From: Datisca glomerata
Lineage: Eukaryota > Streptophyta > Magnoliopsida > Cucurbitales > Datiscaceae
Direction of reading: 5' to 3'
Length of the DNA: 64,000 nt
Assembly (NCBI GenBank): GCA_003255025.1
Contig: QANY01013250.1
Coordinates: 2,093,023-2,157,022, forward strand
The position numbers and the translations under genes are program-made. The notes below the pieces were generated by a model. It was given only the letters and a program-made list of their open reading frames with translations. It ran no database searches and had not been told where the DNA came from. Below are positions 26,603 through 38,839 of this stretch, piece after piece (within the stretch, counting starts at the first letter, position 1; each line of letters begins with the position of its first letter).

Positions 26603-29600
26603 ATGGCTAGGCGACATGGATGGGAACTCCCTGCTCACACTTTTCAGGTCCATTTTTAGTATTTTCATAGTCCGCTAAGAATGTGATTTTTATTTTGATG
26701 ACATGGAGTATATCTGTTAATTATCATCTTCAATGCCATTCACCGATAATTTCTCCTTTTGGCACTCGTGCATTTTGTTGCATTTCATCCTTCGCTTCGT
26801 CTGTGAATGTGCGTTCGACATGTCTTTTCTTTCTTCGCTTTCTTGGTTTGGGTATTCGCTGTCTTTACTGTTTCATTCTCAAGTTAGAAATCCCTAAGGA
26901 CGAAGAGATGTGGAAAATATATTCTTGGGCTTTTGTATGATATTTCATTTAGGACTACTTGCTCCAGTTAGAAGATCGAGTTTAGCTTATATGAATTTAA
27001 AGTCGTATACCTGTGTAGTCAATGCCTTCTGTTCCTATCAAGGCCGTGGACTGTAAATTAGAGATCTAACTACTAGTTCTTGCTACCTTAAGTAAATGTA
27101 TGGTTAGTTGGATCTGTCTATACTATAGGAAACCTTTTGGTTTAGTAGAATGCCTTCCGTCTCTACTTGTATACTCATTTTAATTTCCTTCATGTTGCAC
27201 AGGTTGTGGCTATAACAGTCTTTTTCTTACTATCTATTGCGTATTACGCATTCTTTGCACCCTTCCTCGGAAAAGATATCTATGAATACGTTGCAATTGG
27301 CGTTTACTCTGTCTTGGTAAGCAAGAGATTACCCTCTTTTGCTCTCAGAGTTCTGCTTAGATCTATATTATAGTTTTTTTGTGGTTACCCTACTGCTGGG
27401 ATTTCAACTTTCAGGTACTAGCGGTGTTTGTTCTTTATGTTAGATGCACTGCAATTGATCCAGCTGACCCAGGAATTCTGCTTGAAGCCGACAAGACACT
27501 GACCTATAAATCACATAATGAGACAGTTGTTACTGGTCAGTGTTTTAGCTGCTATGTTTGTTGTTTCCTTTATTTTTGCTGCTCAAGAATCAAGTGAATA
27601 TCCACCTTTCGGTTGGTATCCTCAAGGATATTATCAGTATTTTGAATGGCTATAAGACTTTTATGTACAAGATATTTAGGTTATTGTCCAAAAAAAGCAT
27701 ATTGACGTTACTGTCATCTTTTGATAGTAATAATTAGGATCATCTTAATATATGATATTACTAGTTCGACATGGAATAACTTTTCTACTAGTTCTCGCCT
27801 TTGTGTAACTTATTCACTTGAATTGCATCTGTGATCTCAAAGAAACAGAGAATTGTACTCAGTTCTGTCTCTCATGAATTTGTTATGAGTTAAAGATTTA
27901 CCATCACCTTGGATGATAGTTTCTTTTAGATGCTTCATACTGTACTTTCATGTCAGGAAATGCATCTTCTGTCGAAGAACCCGGTAAAATAGGATTAAAG
28001 AATGGGGGGAAATCTCATAGACATGGTTCGAGCTGGTGTTCTAAGATTGGATGCTTTTTTTGTGGATTTCTTGTTCGAAAAGATTGCCGCAATGATGAAG
28101 ATCTACAGCCACAATCTGGAGAGGAAGATGCTCTATTTTGCACATTGTGCAATGCTGAGGTATAGGATTAGCAGTGGAAAAAGTTATTAAGGATTTCTTA
28201 AACACAATCTACTTTTACATAGCTGATAGTGATACCCCTCGTCTTACATGCATATATGTTTGCATGCACATGGATATGTATACTGACATGAATTTTTCTC
28301 AGTAATTTGACATTGACATTAACATGAATACTCCCAGAAAATTGAATGTTTCTAAATTTTCTGCTATCATATTGCAAGATCACTCATGGGGGCATGTTTA
28401 TAATTCTTTCAGACTTTACATGGTAAACTACTATACGTAATGGAATTTCATTTCTATTTTCTGCTAAAAAGCAAGACAGATTTCGATTTCTTGTCTTGTT
28501 ATTTTGGGTTAATGACGAAATATTTTCTTGCCAGTCAAAAGTGAAAGCATTCACTTTTGAAGCATCATGCTCAATGATGCTCTTCAGTTGAAACTAGATT
28601 ACATGTAGTCTCTTGTACATACCGAAGTGAGAAATTGATGTAATTTGAGGTCATTTGGTGTTTATGTTTGTTTGTTTTAGGTACGCAAGTTCAGCAAACA
28701 TTGTAGAAGTTGTGATAAATGTGTTGATGGATTTGATCATCATTGTCGTGTAAGTAGCTCTACATATTCGTCCTTATAATTCAATGATCTCATCTGGGCA
28801 ATCTCATGGCATAATTGGGTATATGCATTTAGTTGCCTGTCTGCTTGTCAATCGTATTGTTATTTAACTCTATAGTTTGTAATTTGTCTTCATGATGTTC
28901 TCAAACAGGGATGTCTTATTCTTTATTTATTCACTATTATGGTCATAACTAGTGGTTTTCTCGTCCAAGCTGCAGTGGTTAAATAATTGCGTGGGGAGGA
29001 AAAACTATATCACATTTGTATGCCTAATGGCAGCAAGCCTTCTTTGGGTAAGTTTTGCTTTCTCTTGGGATTTTAAAGACTGTACTAACTTATTCTTGCT
29101 TACCATTTACTCACGGATGTGCTTCTCAGCTTATTGTTGAATGCGGAGTTGGTATTGCTGTCCTTGTTCGATGTTTTGTTGATAAAAAGGAAACAGAAAT
29201 TCAGATAAGTGAGAAGCTTGGAGTTGGATTCAGCCGGCCTCCATTTGCTACTGTGGTGGTATATCACATGCCTTATTAACTGATATATCGTTTTTGTTTA
29301 TTGGAAGGCTGATGGGCTGTGTAGATGGTGTATGAAATATGAATCGCAGGATCTAGCTACGACTGGTTTACATTTCTTAGCCAAATCAACTACGTTTTTT
29401 TACAGTCCATGGGGAAAAAAGGAACTAATCTCATGCAGGCTTGGCTATATTCTGTTGATATATGCATTTTATTCCGATGTGTACGTTTTATTTTTACTTC
29501 TTTTGATGGAAGTCGTTGATTGATCAGCAACAGCATTTTGAATATTCATAGTTATTTGTGCTTTTATAATCTGAATCCTTTTGAGAAATAATATTTTTCC

Positions 29601-29809
29601 AGTGTTATGATATTTTCTTTTCAGGGGAATCTTAAAATGACTATAGCTGCAGTTCGTTTAATCTCTACATTCCTAATCACAGAAAATAAAATCTTTGGAT
29701 TATGACAGGCCCTATGCACTGCTGTTTCCTTGCTGGCGACTGTACCTTTGGGAGAACTTTTCTTTTTTCACATTATATTGATCCGAAAGGTGTGTATGTA
29801 CTTTGAAGA

Positions 29810-29866
<57 letters not shown>

Positions 29867-31043
29867 AGGAGTTTATTTTTCATGCAGGGTATAACAACAT
29901 ATGAGTATGTAGTTGCCATGAGAACCCAAAGTGAAGCTCCAGGACCATCTATAGATGGGGGTGATCAACAGAGTCTGCCTTATTCACCAACCAATTCTGC
30001 TGTGACTGCCGTAAGCGGGAGAAGCTCAGTTGGAATGAGCTTGCCTTATAAAGGTGCTTGGTGTACCCCTCCTAGAATCTTCATGGACCACCAGGTAGAC
30101 TCACAGTACTCTATTAGGATAGCTTTTGAACTTTTGAAATTTACATTACTTTTCTAATGATCAATATTGAAATCAGGATGAAATTATACCACATTTGGAG
30201 CCAGGACGTTTGCCATCTACTATAGATCCAGATGCCGTACAATCAGGCGGCCAAAAACTAAACCAGCGACCAGTCCGAATTAGTGCATGGAAACTCGCAA
30301 AATTAGATTCTAATGAAGCAATTAAAGCGGGTGCAAAAGCTAGAGCATCATCTTCTGTACTTCGTCCAATGGGGTCAAGACATTACCCATACGATGCTGA
30401 TCAATTATCCAGTAGCAATGTGAGCGGAAGAAGCAGTCCGATGAGTACCGATCATGGATTTTACAGTAGAAACACTAGAACCGGGACTTTGAGGTTATCT
30501 CCTTCAAAAAGCTCGTATCCTCCAAGTCGTGCCAGTAAGGAAGACATTGAAGCATGCCATCACAGTATTAGTAACTTTAGCAGTCCTCATGTCTCCACTA
30601 TGGCAACTTCACCGTTTCAGCATCAAATTCCTAACAGAGATCATTTCAATCCCGTCTATCAATCGTCTGCTTATGAATCTCCCTCGTCAGCCAATCAAAG
30701 TGAAGGGAATGAAAACGTGACAAAAACACGACAGAAGAACAACTCCGTGTTTTGGGATCAAGAAGCTGGGCGTTTTGTCTCCTCATCATCGTCTTCTCAG
30801 ATTCCGGTAACAGAACTCATGCACACAGGTCAGTCTATATTTTTCGGTGGACCGGTAGTGAATGAACAGATGAACAGAAGCACGAGAAATAGCAATAGTA
30901 CTGTGGCTGCTGCTGGAGTAGATAGAGGTTCTACATTAAGTTATTATCAACAAGGTAGATCACAGAGGGGTGGACAGCTTCCTGTATTTGTTCCCAGTGA
31001 TTACCAACAACAAAATCAGTTCTCCTCTAGATTGCAGCAATGA
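26603..31043 (+). CDS. PAT21: DHHC-type protein S-acyltransferase (palmitoyltransferase)
   Basis: This enzyme attaches palmitate to cysteines of target proteins at endomembranes or the plasma membrane. Ten exons: 26603-26647, 27203-27316, 27415-27535, 27957-28159, 28681-28749, 28976-29047, 29130-29258, 29709-29789, 29888-30094, 30177-31043, giving 635 aa. The N-terminus ([15 protein letters not shown]) and two helices in exons 2-3 precede the DPADPG motif. The cysteine-rich domain [20 protein letters not shown] carries the catalytic DHHC at about 180-183. Two further helices follow in exons 6-8, then a long Ser-rich cytosolic tail. Length, the CTLCNAEV word and the tail place it in the plant PAT18-22 group. 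The PAT21 name is an inference, helped by my recollection that Arabidopsis PAT21 (At2g33640) lies near MLO5. PAT19, 20 or 22 remain possible. Confidence 0.93.
29813..29863 (+). repeat. (TC)n microsatellite in acyltransferase intron 8
   Basis: An uninterrupted TC run of about 25 units lies just before the exon 9 acceptor, extending its pyrimidine tract. Confidence 0.95.
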
Positions 31044-31214
31044 GAAACTGAAGTTAGAAAATTTCTTGTCATTCCAGATTTAATAGAATTAGAGCTTGTT
31101 TTTCTCTACGTTCTCTCTTTTCTAACTCAGATTTTGAGCTTTTTTCTTTCTTATCTAGACAAGTATCTCGTTCATATTGTTGCTAACCCATTGTATAAAT
31201 GCACTCGTTTGAAT

Positions 31215-31590
31215 CCACCCCGCAGTACAAAAGGGCAGCGCTTCCTTCCAACATTACAACACTAGCAAGTGTCATGGTAGTTTATCTATAGAAGCATTCA
31301 ACTGGTTCTCAAACAAGAGTTCCATTCCCCTTACTCGTATTGCAGGCAAATCCCGTTACACTAGTAGTTCTGGATAGCCCACTTGCCCGAGCACACTCTC
31401 AACTTGTAGATGCGCCAATCCAGCCTTCCCCCACTTGGTTAGGATAGGAAAATAAAAACATTGTTAACTCTGATAAAGTCATAAAAGACAAATCCTACTG
31501 TTTTTTTTTGGATAAAGCAGCGGGTATTTGAGCTTGCGTCCAACTAATCTCACCGTCTCTAGAATTGTATATTTGATAAATAAAATGAAA
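31215..31590. other. Organelle-like DNA, left part of a composite insertion
   Basis: Directly after the acyltransferase 3' end the base composition rises to near-even GC (for example 31330-31430), unlike the AT-rich surroundings but like plant mitochondrial spacers. No gene is recognised. The mitochondrial origin is an inference from composition and from its place beside certain plastid DNA. Confidence 0.4.
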
Positions 31591-31592
31591 AA

Positions 31593-31906
31593 CTACAAGT
31601 CTCGCTTACGAGTATCTGAGCAATTCTTCTGATTACTTTTACAAAACTTCCCTCTTGTATCGGCAAACCGTCACCCATTAATACAACACCAACATTATTT
31701 GATTCTAAATTTAGAGCAATGCTTATAGTACCCTTTTCAAATTCTACTAATTTACATGTCATTACTTCATCACTACCATAAATACGAGCAATGCCATCAC
31801 CTACTTGAAGTACGATATCGATATTTATAATTTTGATTTCTCTATTATATTGCTCAATACGTTCACGGATAATATTACTAATTTCATCTGCTCGAATGGT
31901 TAGCAT
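31593..31906 (-). pseudogene. atpA: Nuclear copy of plastid atpA, 5' fragment
   Basis: About the first 100 codons of the plastid ATP synthase CF1 alpha subunit: [32 protein letters not shown] and [15 protein letters not shown] are plain. Homology stops near RIAQILVSE, about one fifth into the usual ~507-residue protein and before the nucleotide-binding P-loop. The frame is still open but several plastid-invariant positions have changed (for example [11 protein letters not shown]). This is a truncated plastid-derived insertion, not a functional gene. Confidence 0.93.
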
Positions 31907-31964
31907 GAGTATTTCTTAATTCTTTTTTCGAAAGAAAAAATAATGCCTATAGTAGAATGACTAA

Positions 31965-32040
31965 TCAATTAGTTATTTCTTCCATCGTCCCAAACATGTC
32001 AAAATTAGCACTTATGGTACGTAAATGTAACTCGTTGTCA
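31965..32040 (-). pseudogene. atpF: Nuclear copy of plastid atpF, 3' end
   Basis: The final 24 codons of plastid atpF ([19 protein letters not shown], then the stop at 31967-31965) lie 58 bases upstream of the atpA start, exactly as in the plastid atpF-atpA transcription unit. This proves that one continuous plastid DNA piece was inserted. Homology ends near 32040. Confidence 0.88.
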
Positions 32041-32094
32041 ATAAATAGATGAAGCAAAGAAATAGAATTGAGACACTATGTACATTAACCGTAC

Positions 32095-32150
32095 ATATAT
32101 ATAATTGATACATATATACACACACACACACCCACATATATGAATATGAA
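32095..32150. repeat. (TA/CA)n-rich microsatellite
   Basis: Runs of ATATAT and ACACACACAC lie between the plastid piece and the GC-richer block. Confidence 0.7.
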
Positions 32151-32169
32151 AATATATTTCGATTGATTT

Positions 32170-32990
32170 ATATTCAACATGTATCTTTATACAATACAAC
32201 TTTATACACTCCAATAACAATATCCGATAGTATGATACAAAATAGACGGCTGGTAGACTCATTCGCTGGTCCACTTCGATATCTATCTATCTTTCGATTC
32301 GGGGTCCTATCTCGTATTTGATGGTCGGCATGGCGATAGTGTGACTCGTTGGTCCTAAGCAATGTCTTGCGCGAAGCGACCCCAACCTAGAAACAACTCT
32401 CGGAGCATTTAGCAATCCCAGTGGCTGTCTGGGGACAGGTTAAGGCAAGATGATTCTCGCTCAGAAGTTTACTATGAAAAAACTAACTATTTTCCTAAAG
32501 GTCCTTCTCATTCACATGCTCCTTCCCATGGGCAACTCGGTTTGTAACCCCTGAAATTTTGTACCCAAAACAAAAGGCCAAGAAGTGGCAAAGAAAGAAT
32601 AGGAGAAATGAGTGTAGGATTGGTATGGTTAAAGAAGAGCTCTCCCTGCTTAGCGCAGGCTACATTCCAAGTTGGGCTGGCGACCGGTGTACTACCAAGC
32701 CTAGGCGGCTCTCAATTTTTTAGCATGTTGGGAGATTAGGCAACATTTGAAAGATCACCAGCTGATTCATCATCAAAGAAATAAGCTTTTTGATTGATTG
32801 AGAAGGGCCTCAGCCCGAGAAGGGGAGAGTGGCCGAGTGGGTTCGTCTGCGATATATCGAGCCAAGATCTGATCCTTCGACTAAGTGATTTCATAATCTT
32901 AACGTACTCTTTTTTTGGAGTTCGCTTCTTCAAGCAAAGCTTCATTGTTGTTGGTCGCGGATAGTGGGTTGGATAGTGGATTCTGAGACA
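32170..32990. other. Organelle-like DNA, right part of the composite insertion
   Basis: From about 32240 to 32960 the sequence has near-even GC and many irregular GC-rich words (for example GGCTGGCGACCGGTG, GGCCTCAGCCCGAGAAGGGG), typical of plant mitochondrial spacers and foreign to the host background. Small minus-strand frames (32174-32362, 32736-32945) show no family I can name. A GAGAGTGGCCGAGTGG word recalls a tRNA-Ser/Leu 5' end, but no cloverleaf can be completed. Confidence 0.45.
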
Positions 32991-35160
32991 TTAAAGTAGC
33001 TAAAGGACACTCTTACAATTTTTTTAGCAAAAATGGTCATTTACGATTTTGTCCCCACATTATTACATTCAATAATATTTATTACGTGTAATAGGGGACA
33101 AAACTGAAAAAATAATTTATTTCATAAAATTAATGGAATAATTGTGAAAAAAAAGTTTAGAGCCATTCTTTTAATAACGGTCTCGTGAATCCGTAATTTT
33201 TCCTAAAAGAAGAAAAACCTGAGCTGCACGTTCCATTAGTTGGGCCATCACCATGAATGGGCCATGGTCCATTAAAGGGATCCGAATATCACATTTATTT
33301 TTTTAAGAAGAATTACGAAAATGTCAAAAACAGTTGTGGATTGCAAAAATGTTCATTTTTCTTATAAAAATGACGGGAATAAATAATTTAGTTATCAAAT
33401 TACACAGCCATTTTTACTGTCAACGTGGAAATGTGATTATTCTGCCATTTTTTGTATCTATATTTATATTAAATTTTCACTACTATTTTTAAATGGGTGT
33501 ATGAGGGAGAAATATTTTGACACAAATTATCCTTACTATTATATGAAATTTCAAATTGATAAGTTTTTTATATTTTCTCTATCAAATTCACATTTATCAT
33601 GTCAATTATCAACAATATATTAATTGTGAAAAATTAAGAGACAAATTAGTTTAAATAGATTGAATTTTGTAAATAATTGGATAAGTTAATAACTTGATAT
33701 TGCAGTTAATACTTCAAACCTGTTTTTACATTTTTTTAGGTCTATAGTATATATAAATAGGATTAAGAGGGGAAAATATTTTTTGATACATGTCCTCACT
33801 ATTATATGAAATTTTAAGTCTGTAGTATATATAATGAGACTAGGAGGGGAAAACATTTTTTGACACATGGTATCACTATTATATGAAATTCTGAATTGAT
33901 ACGACTCCATGATATCCTCTCTACCAAAATCATATTTACTATTCTAATTAATAAAAATATATGATTTGTAAAAAATTAAAGATAAATTAGTTTAAATAAA
34001 TCGAATTACATCAAAGAATTGAATACGTGAATTAATTTCACATTGAAATTAATAGTTCAAATCTTTTTTATCTTTTTGAGAGAAGTGCCAATAGTTGTAG
34101 CTGTGGGTAAGGCTTTATAAAATCCATCAACAAAATAGCAATAATAAAACTAATTAACAAGAGTCAATATAAGTACCAAATCAAAACACTAGGAGGAATC
34201 ACATCAAACCAAATACGGTAAGGAACCGAAGTAGAGGTCAGTTTCACAATACGATTAACAACCAAATTACAGTATCTGAGAACATGTCAAACTAAGATAT
34301 TAATTAAAAAAGTTATTAACTCTGTATAGCAACACAAAACCTTTTACAAAAAAAAATCATCAAACTTTAATAAATTGAATTTTTAGTGTTTGACATAACA
34401 AGTCAGAAAGTGATCAAAGCACTTTTATGTGTAGTTGTACAGGTAAAATTTCACATGATACGTGGCAAGATCTAGACCAAAGACTCTATCGAAGAGAAGA
34501 TAGAGCGAGAACTTTAGGATCAATTAAGCGGTTATGAAGAACAAACCAATCAGATGAAAGTACATAGATTGATGACGTGACAATCCAAATAGAAACTAAT
34601 CAAGACCATTGGATTGAAACGACCAAGATTCACTTAAGTTATCAATGTTGATCAACTGAATCTCAGAGTAATATTTTATTGATACTATTAATCAAATTAT
34701 ATAAGCTGTATCAGATTATATGAAAATCGATAAATAGAGGCAGATGTAACTTCAAAGAGAACAACTTTCAACACTCATAAGAAACATTAGCCTTGTAAAC
34801 TCTTTTTTCATAGTGAAATACTATCAAAATTTTTCAGTGATTTTGTTTCATTTTAAGAGTTTTCAACATAAATCTTAGTGTCTTTATTCTCTTATTCTTT
34901 CTCTTAATTATTCTCTATATTTTCATATTATGATCAATTCTCAAAAATCATGTTATTTATATTTTATACATATTATTTATTATTATTGTTGATTTTTTTA
35001 ACACGTGTAACCCACGCATAGTTAAAAGAGTTCAATTTAAAGTTTGCTCCCCTCTTTCATAGCATGCGAATTCTTGGAAGCTTTGGTAATGGCCGTAGAA
35101 TGATCTAAATTTTAGCTGAAAATCCCTATTAACACTCTCATTAACTGATTCCCCAAATGG
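32991..35160. other. Intergenic DNA upstream of the second MLO
   Basis: AT-rich, without a supportable gene. It contains a dispersed repeat near 33000-33420 and the direct repeats listed separately. The second MLO's leader probably starts after about 35150 and holds a 75-codon upstream ORF (35185-35412), out of frame with the main start. Confidence 0.55.
33505..34060 (+). repeat. Diverged direct repeats
   Basis: The block GAGGGAGAAATATTTTGACAC ... CACTATTATATGAAATTTC ... AAATTAGTTTAAATAGATTGAATT (33505-33665) recurs partially at 33760-33815 and more fully at 33845-34060. Confidence 0.7.
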
Positions 35161-35459
35161 AAAACTCATCACAGACATTTTCAAATGCTAACAGCAAATC
35201 TCTTCGTCTCCACATATCTCCTTCTTCTTCCTCTTCTTCTTCTTCTTTTTCTTCTTATTCATTTTCTTAAAATTGTCATCGAAATAGAAAATCAAATCAC
35301 AACTTCTCACCTTCAGACATCACTTCTATCCTTTTTCTCCATCCCAAGAAAACAAATTAAGAATGTCACATCACACCTGAGGTGGATGATTATCACTGGT
35401 ATTCATTTCTGAATCCGTGGATTCTTCTTGTAAACTCATTTTTGTTCTTTTAAATAATA

Positions 35460-38400
35460 ATGGCGGGAGGTGGAGAAGGGGCCACTCCAGCAAGGGAGCT
35501 AGATCAGACGCCAACATGGGCTGTCGCCGCTGTTTGTGCTGTCATTGTCCTCATTTCTATAATCCTCGAGAAAGTTCTTCATAGGGTTGGAGAGGTACGC
35601 TTGATGTGTCAAGTAATAAAGCTAATTTGCATGGACTTAATTCTTATACTTGGAAGGACTAAATGCATGTTGTTGGCTCTTGGCGCTTTGGAAAAAAAAT
35701 TTGATGGTGCATTTTACGTGAATATTTCTGCAAATTCTCTGATTTTAATCCTCTAAGTTGACCCATTGTAATGAGAAATAGACAGGCCGATCATTTGGGT
35801 CATGATTCATTATATTCTCTTGTTCAATCTTTTTCAGATCTTCATTTTTCTTTTCAGTTGTTTCAAGAAAGGAAAAAGAGAGCTCTGTTTGAAGCGCTTC
35901 AGAAAGTAAAAGGAGGTAAAAATACCAAACATTGGTCCTGAATTTTGCCTTTTCATGTCAAATTTGGGTCTATTTGACTGATTTTGTTACGTCATTTTGC
36001 TTCCCCTGGGCGCAGAGCTTATGGTTTTAGGATTCATTTCTTTGCTTTTAACTTTTGGGCAAAGCTACATTTCTAGGATATGCATTCCTATAAAGTCTGC
36101 AGACACGATGTTACCATGTCCCAGTAAGAATTATCAAAATCATGAACCAACTTATGAGCCTGCGAAGGGTAAGGAGGAACCCCATCGCAGGCTTTTATTT
36201 TATGAGCATAGAATTCTGGCTGGTGGTGGCTCATCTTCAGAGTGCAAAATGGTATGTTACCGAGTTGGTTTTCACCTTCCCGATCTTTCAATGAATCTTC
36301 AAATCCAAATCGGAATAGGTTTCCGATTGTCACTTTAATTCTATCAGATGCCACTTTCTGGTGATTTTTAAATCTTTTCACTTCAATGCTTCAAATCAGC
36401 GCTAACAATTAATGTAAATAATCAGAAGTTACAAATGAAAATCTTTCTCTTTCAAGATTATATGACTGATTGGGTTCTTAATTCTTGTAATATAGGGTTA
36501 TGTTCCTCTTATCTCTGTGAATGGTTTACATCAGTTGCACATCTTCATCTTCTTCTTAGCTGTCTTCCATGTGTTATATAGTGCCATAACTATGACTCTT
36601 GGGAGATTAAAGGTGTGTTGCACTCGGTTTCTCTATCAAATGTAATCATGGGTCTTTCTATTTTGTTGTGTACTTAGTTGTGAAATTAACTTCTATTTCT
36701 TATGCAGATCCGTGGGTGGAAAGTTTGGGAAAGAGAGACTACTGAGGATCATGAACTCATGAATGGTATGACTAACAATAACAATTGGTCAGTAATCGAA
36801 AATTTTATTTGTTAAACTTTCAACCCGCTAGTTATCTCCTAGTATGACATCTCTGAGCTATAGAAGTTGTAGCCTCTACTTCTACTCCTGATGCTGATTT
36901 AATTTCTCTCTATTCTTATGGTGCTAATATTCAGATCCTACAAGGTTCAGGCTTACTCATGAGACATCTTTTGTAAGAGACCATACCAGTTTCTGGACTA
37001 AAACTACTCTATCCTTTTATTTTGTAAGAAATCAGTAACTTTTCTGTTTTCATATCATTCTATTTCCATCAGGCTCTGCTAGTTTAATTTCTAAATTACA
37101 ACTGGATATAGGAATTGATATTTCATTTTTCCCCATTATTTGAGTTTTCAGGTCTGTTTCTTTCGACAATTCTTCAGGTCTGTTCGCAAGGCTGATTACT
37201 TGACCCTGCGACATGGATTCATTACTGTGAGTTAAGTTGGTGCATGTTGGGTTAGCATCAAGTTTGGATAAATTCCATTGCCAATCAATTTTTTCATTCT
37301 TATAGGTTCATTTAGCATCTGGTAGTAAATTTGACTTTCAAAAGTATATAAAAAGGTCACTAGAAGATGATTTTAAGGTAGTCGTCGGAATCAGGTAAAT
37401 CGCCGAGACCTTTTCCTCATTAATTATCTAAATCTCTAATTGGCAGTATTCTTGGGTTAAATTGTGAACTGATGTCCCTTTTCCATATAATCTTTGGGTG
37501 CTTATATCTTCATTCAGTCCACTATTATGGGCTTCAGTGGTGCTTTTTCTGCTAGTCAATGTCAGTGGTTAGTTCTTGTTCTTGTATTTCTTCTTCATCA
37601 TCTTGGGTGGTGCTTCTACTTAATGATACAATTGGTACTCTATTTGTCAGGATGGCAGGCTATGTTCTGGGTCTCCATATTTCCTCTACTTGTAAGATAA
37701 TTGTTTCAAGAGATCATCTGATTTCATTTCACCACCTGTTACTTGAGTAGGACTAATCATTTAATTTGAAAAAGGTTATCTTAGCAGTTGGAACAAAGCT
37801 TCAAGCGATTATAACACAAATGGCACTTGAAATCAAAGAAAGGCATGCTGTCGTCCAAGGGATACCTCTTGTTCAAGTCTCTGACAGACATTTTTGGTTT
37901 AGTTGGCCCCATTTGGTTCTATATCTCATTCATTTTGTCCTTTTTCAGGTATTCAACTTTCTTCTATTAATGATTTGTGGTAGAGTTCCATTTATTTATA
38001 GGACTACTATATTTCATGGCATAATCTCTATCTTGTTTTTCTGATAGTTTGATTATATAACATTTGTTTTCAGAATGCATTCGAGCTAACATATTTCTTT
38101 TGGATATGGGTAAGAACACGATTTCTCTCAAGGCTCCTTTCCTTTTTTTTTTAAATTTTTTTAAGTTATCTAAAATGGTTTCCTGCTGGTAAAGTATGAA
38201 TTTGGCTTAAGATCATGCTTTCATGAGAACTTCACTCTCCTTATCTTGAGAATCACCCTTGGGTAAGTCATGATCCTATTTCGTTTCTAGATCATCTGAA
38301 AGGCCGGCCATTGGATGCCATTTTCACTCTGCTCTGAAAATATTTGCAGGGTAGGAGTTCAATTTCTATGCAGCTACATCACACTTCCACTATATGCTCT

Positions 38401-38839
38401 AGTTACTCAGGTACATTGTCACACAATGAAAACAACATACCGATATTCATTAGGAAGATAAAGGCTGTTTGATCTATTATTTGGATACTTGTGAATACTC
38501 TGATGAGAGGGTACTTTGCTTTCTTAATCGTAGATGGGGTCAACAATGAAGCAGTCAATATTTGATGAACAAACATCAAAGGCGTTAAAGCAGTGGCATA
38601 AAAAGGCTGTGAAAAAGACGAATGAAGGGAGGGGAAGATCACCTACTCGGACTTTGGGTGGAAGCCCCGGTGACTCGCCGGTGAATTCTCCGGCTGCACA
38701 TCCTCATGCAAGTCAGCAAAAATCTAATAATGTGGAAGCAGAAAGAGCTCCATCTCAGACAGCAAATTTTAATGCCACCATTGATCTTCCGCGGGAACAT
38801 CAGGCTTTTGGCGGCCGTGATTTGCTAAGTGGACCTTAA
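35460..38839 (+). CDS. MLO: MLO-like seven-transmembrane protein, clade III type
   Basis: A second MLO in the same direction as the first, with the acyltransferase between them. Fifteen exons: 35460-35594, 35858-35915, 36016-36251, 36496-36612, 36708-36765, 36935-37023, 37152-37226, 37306-37394, 37518-37567, 37651-37691, 37775-37948, 38074-38109, 38195-38262, 38350-38410, 38534-38839, giving 530 aa. [66 protein letters not shown] and VQGIPLVQ are closest to the AtMLO5/7/8/9/10 type as I know it. This clade includes pollen-tube and ovule-guidance roles. The calmodulin-binding helix ([14 protein letters not shown]) is near residue 444. The tail is short, and the D/E-F-S/T-F motif seen in the first MLO is absent. 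The GT..AG intron between exons 13 and 14 is missing in the neighbour. Confidence 0.95.

Noticed and set aside
31559..31906. A complete nuclear ATP synthase alpha gene
   Set aside because: Only about the first fifth of plastid atpA is present, it ends in unrelated sequence, and it keeps plastid gene spacing with atpF. It is an organelle insertion.
32815..32870. tRNA-Ser or tRNA-Leu gene
   Set aside because: A 5'-like GAGAGTGGCCGAGTGG word exists, but no anticodon arm, T arm or acceptor partner could be paired.
35185..35412. N-terminal extension or signal peptide of the second MLO
   Set aside because: The Leu-rich 75-codon frame is out of frame with the MLO start and stops before it. Its Leu run comes from a CTT repeat in the leader.
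37494..37750. Separate small ORFs in the second MLO region
   Set aside because: They are read-throughs of exons 9-10 with intron sequence; splice sites and the sister gene define the true exons.
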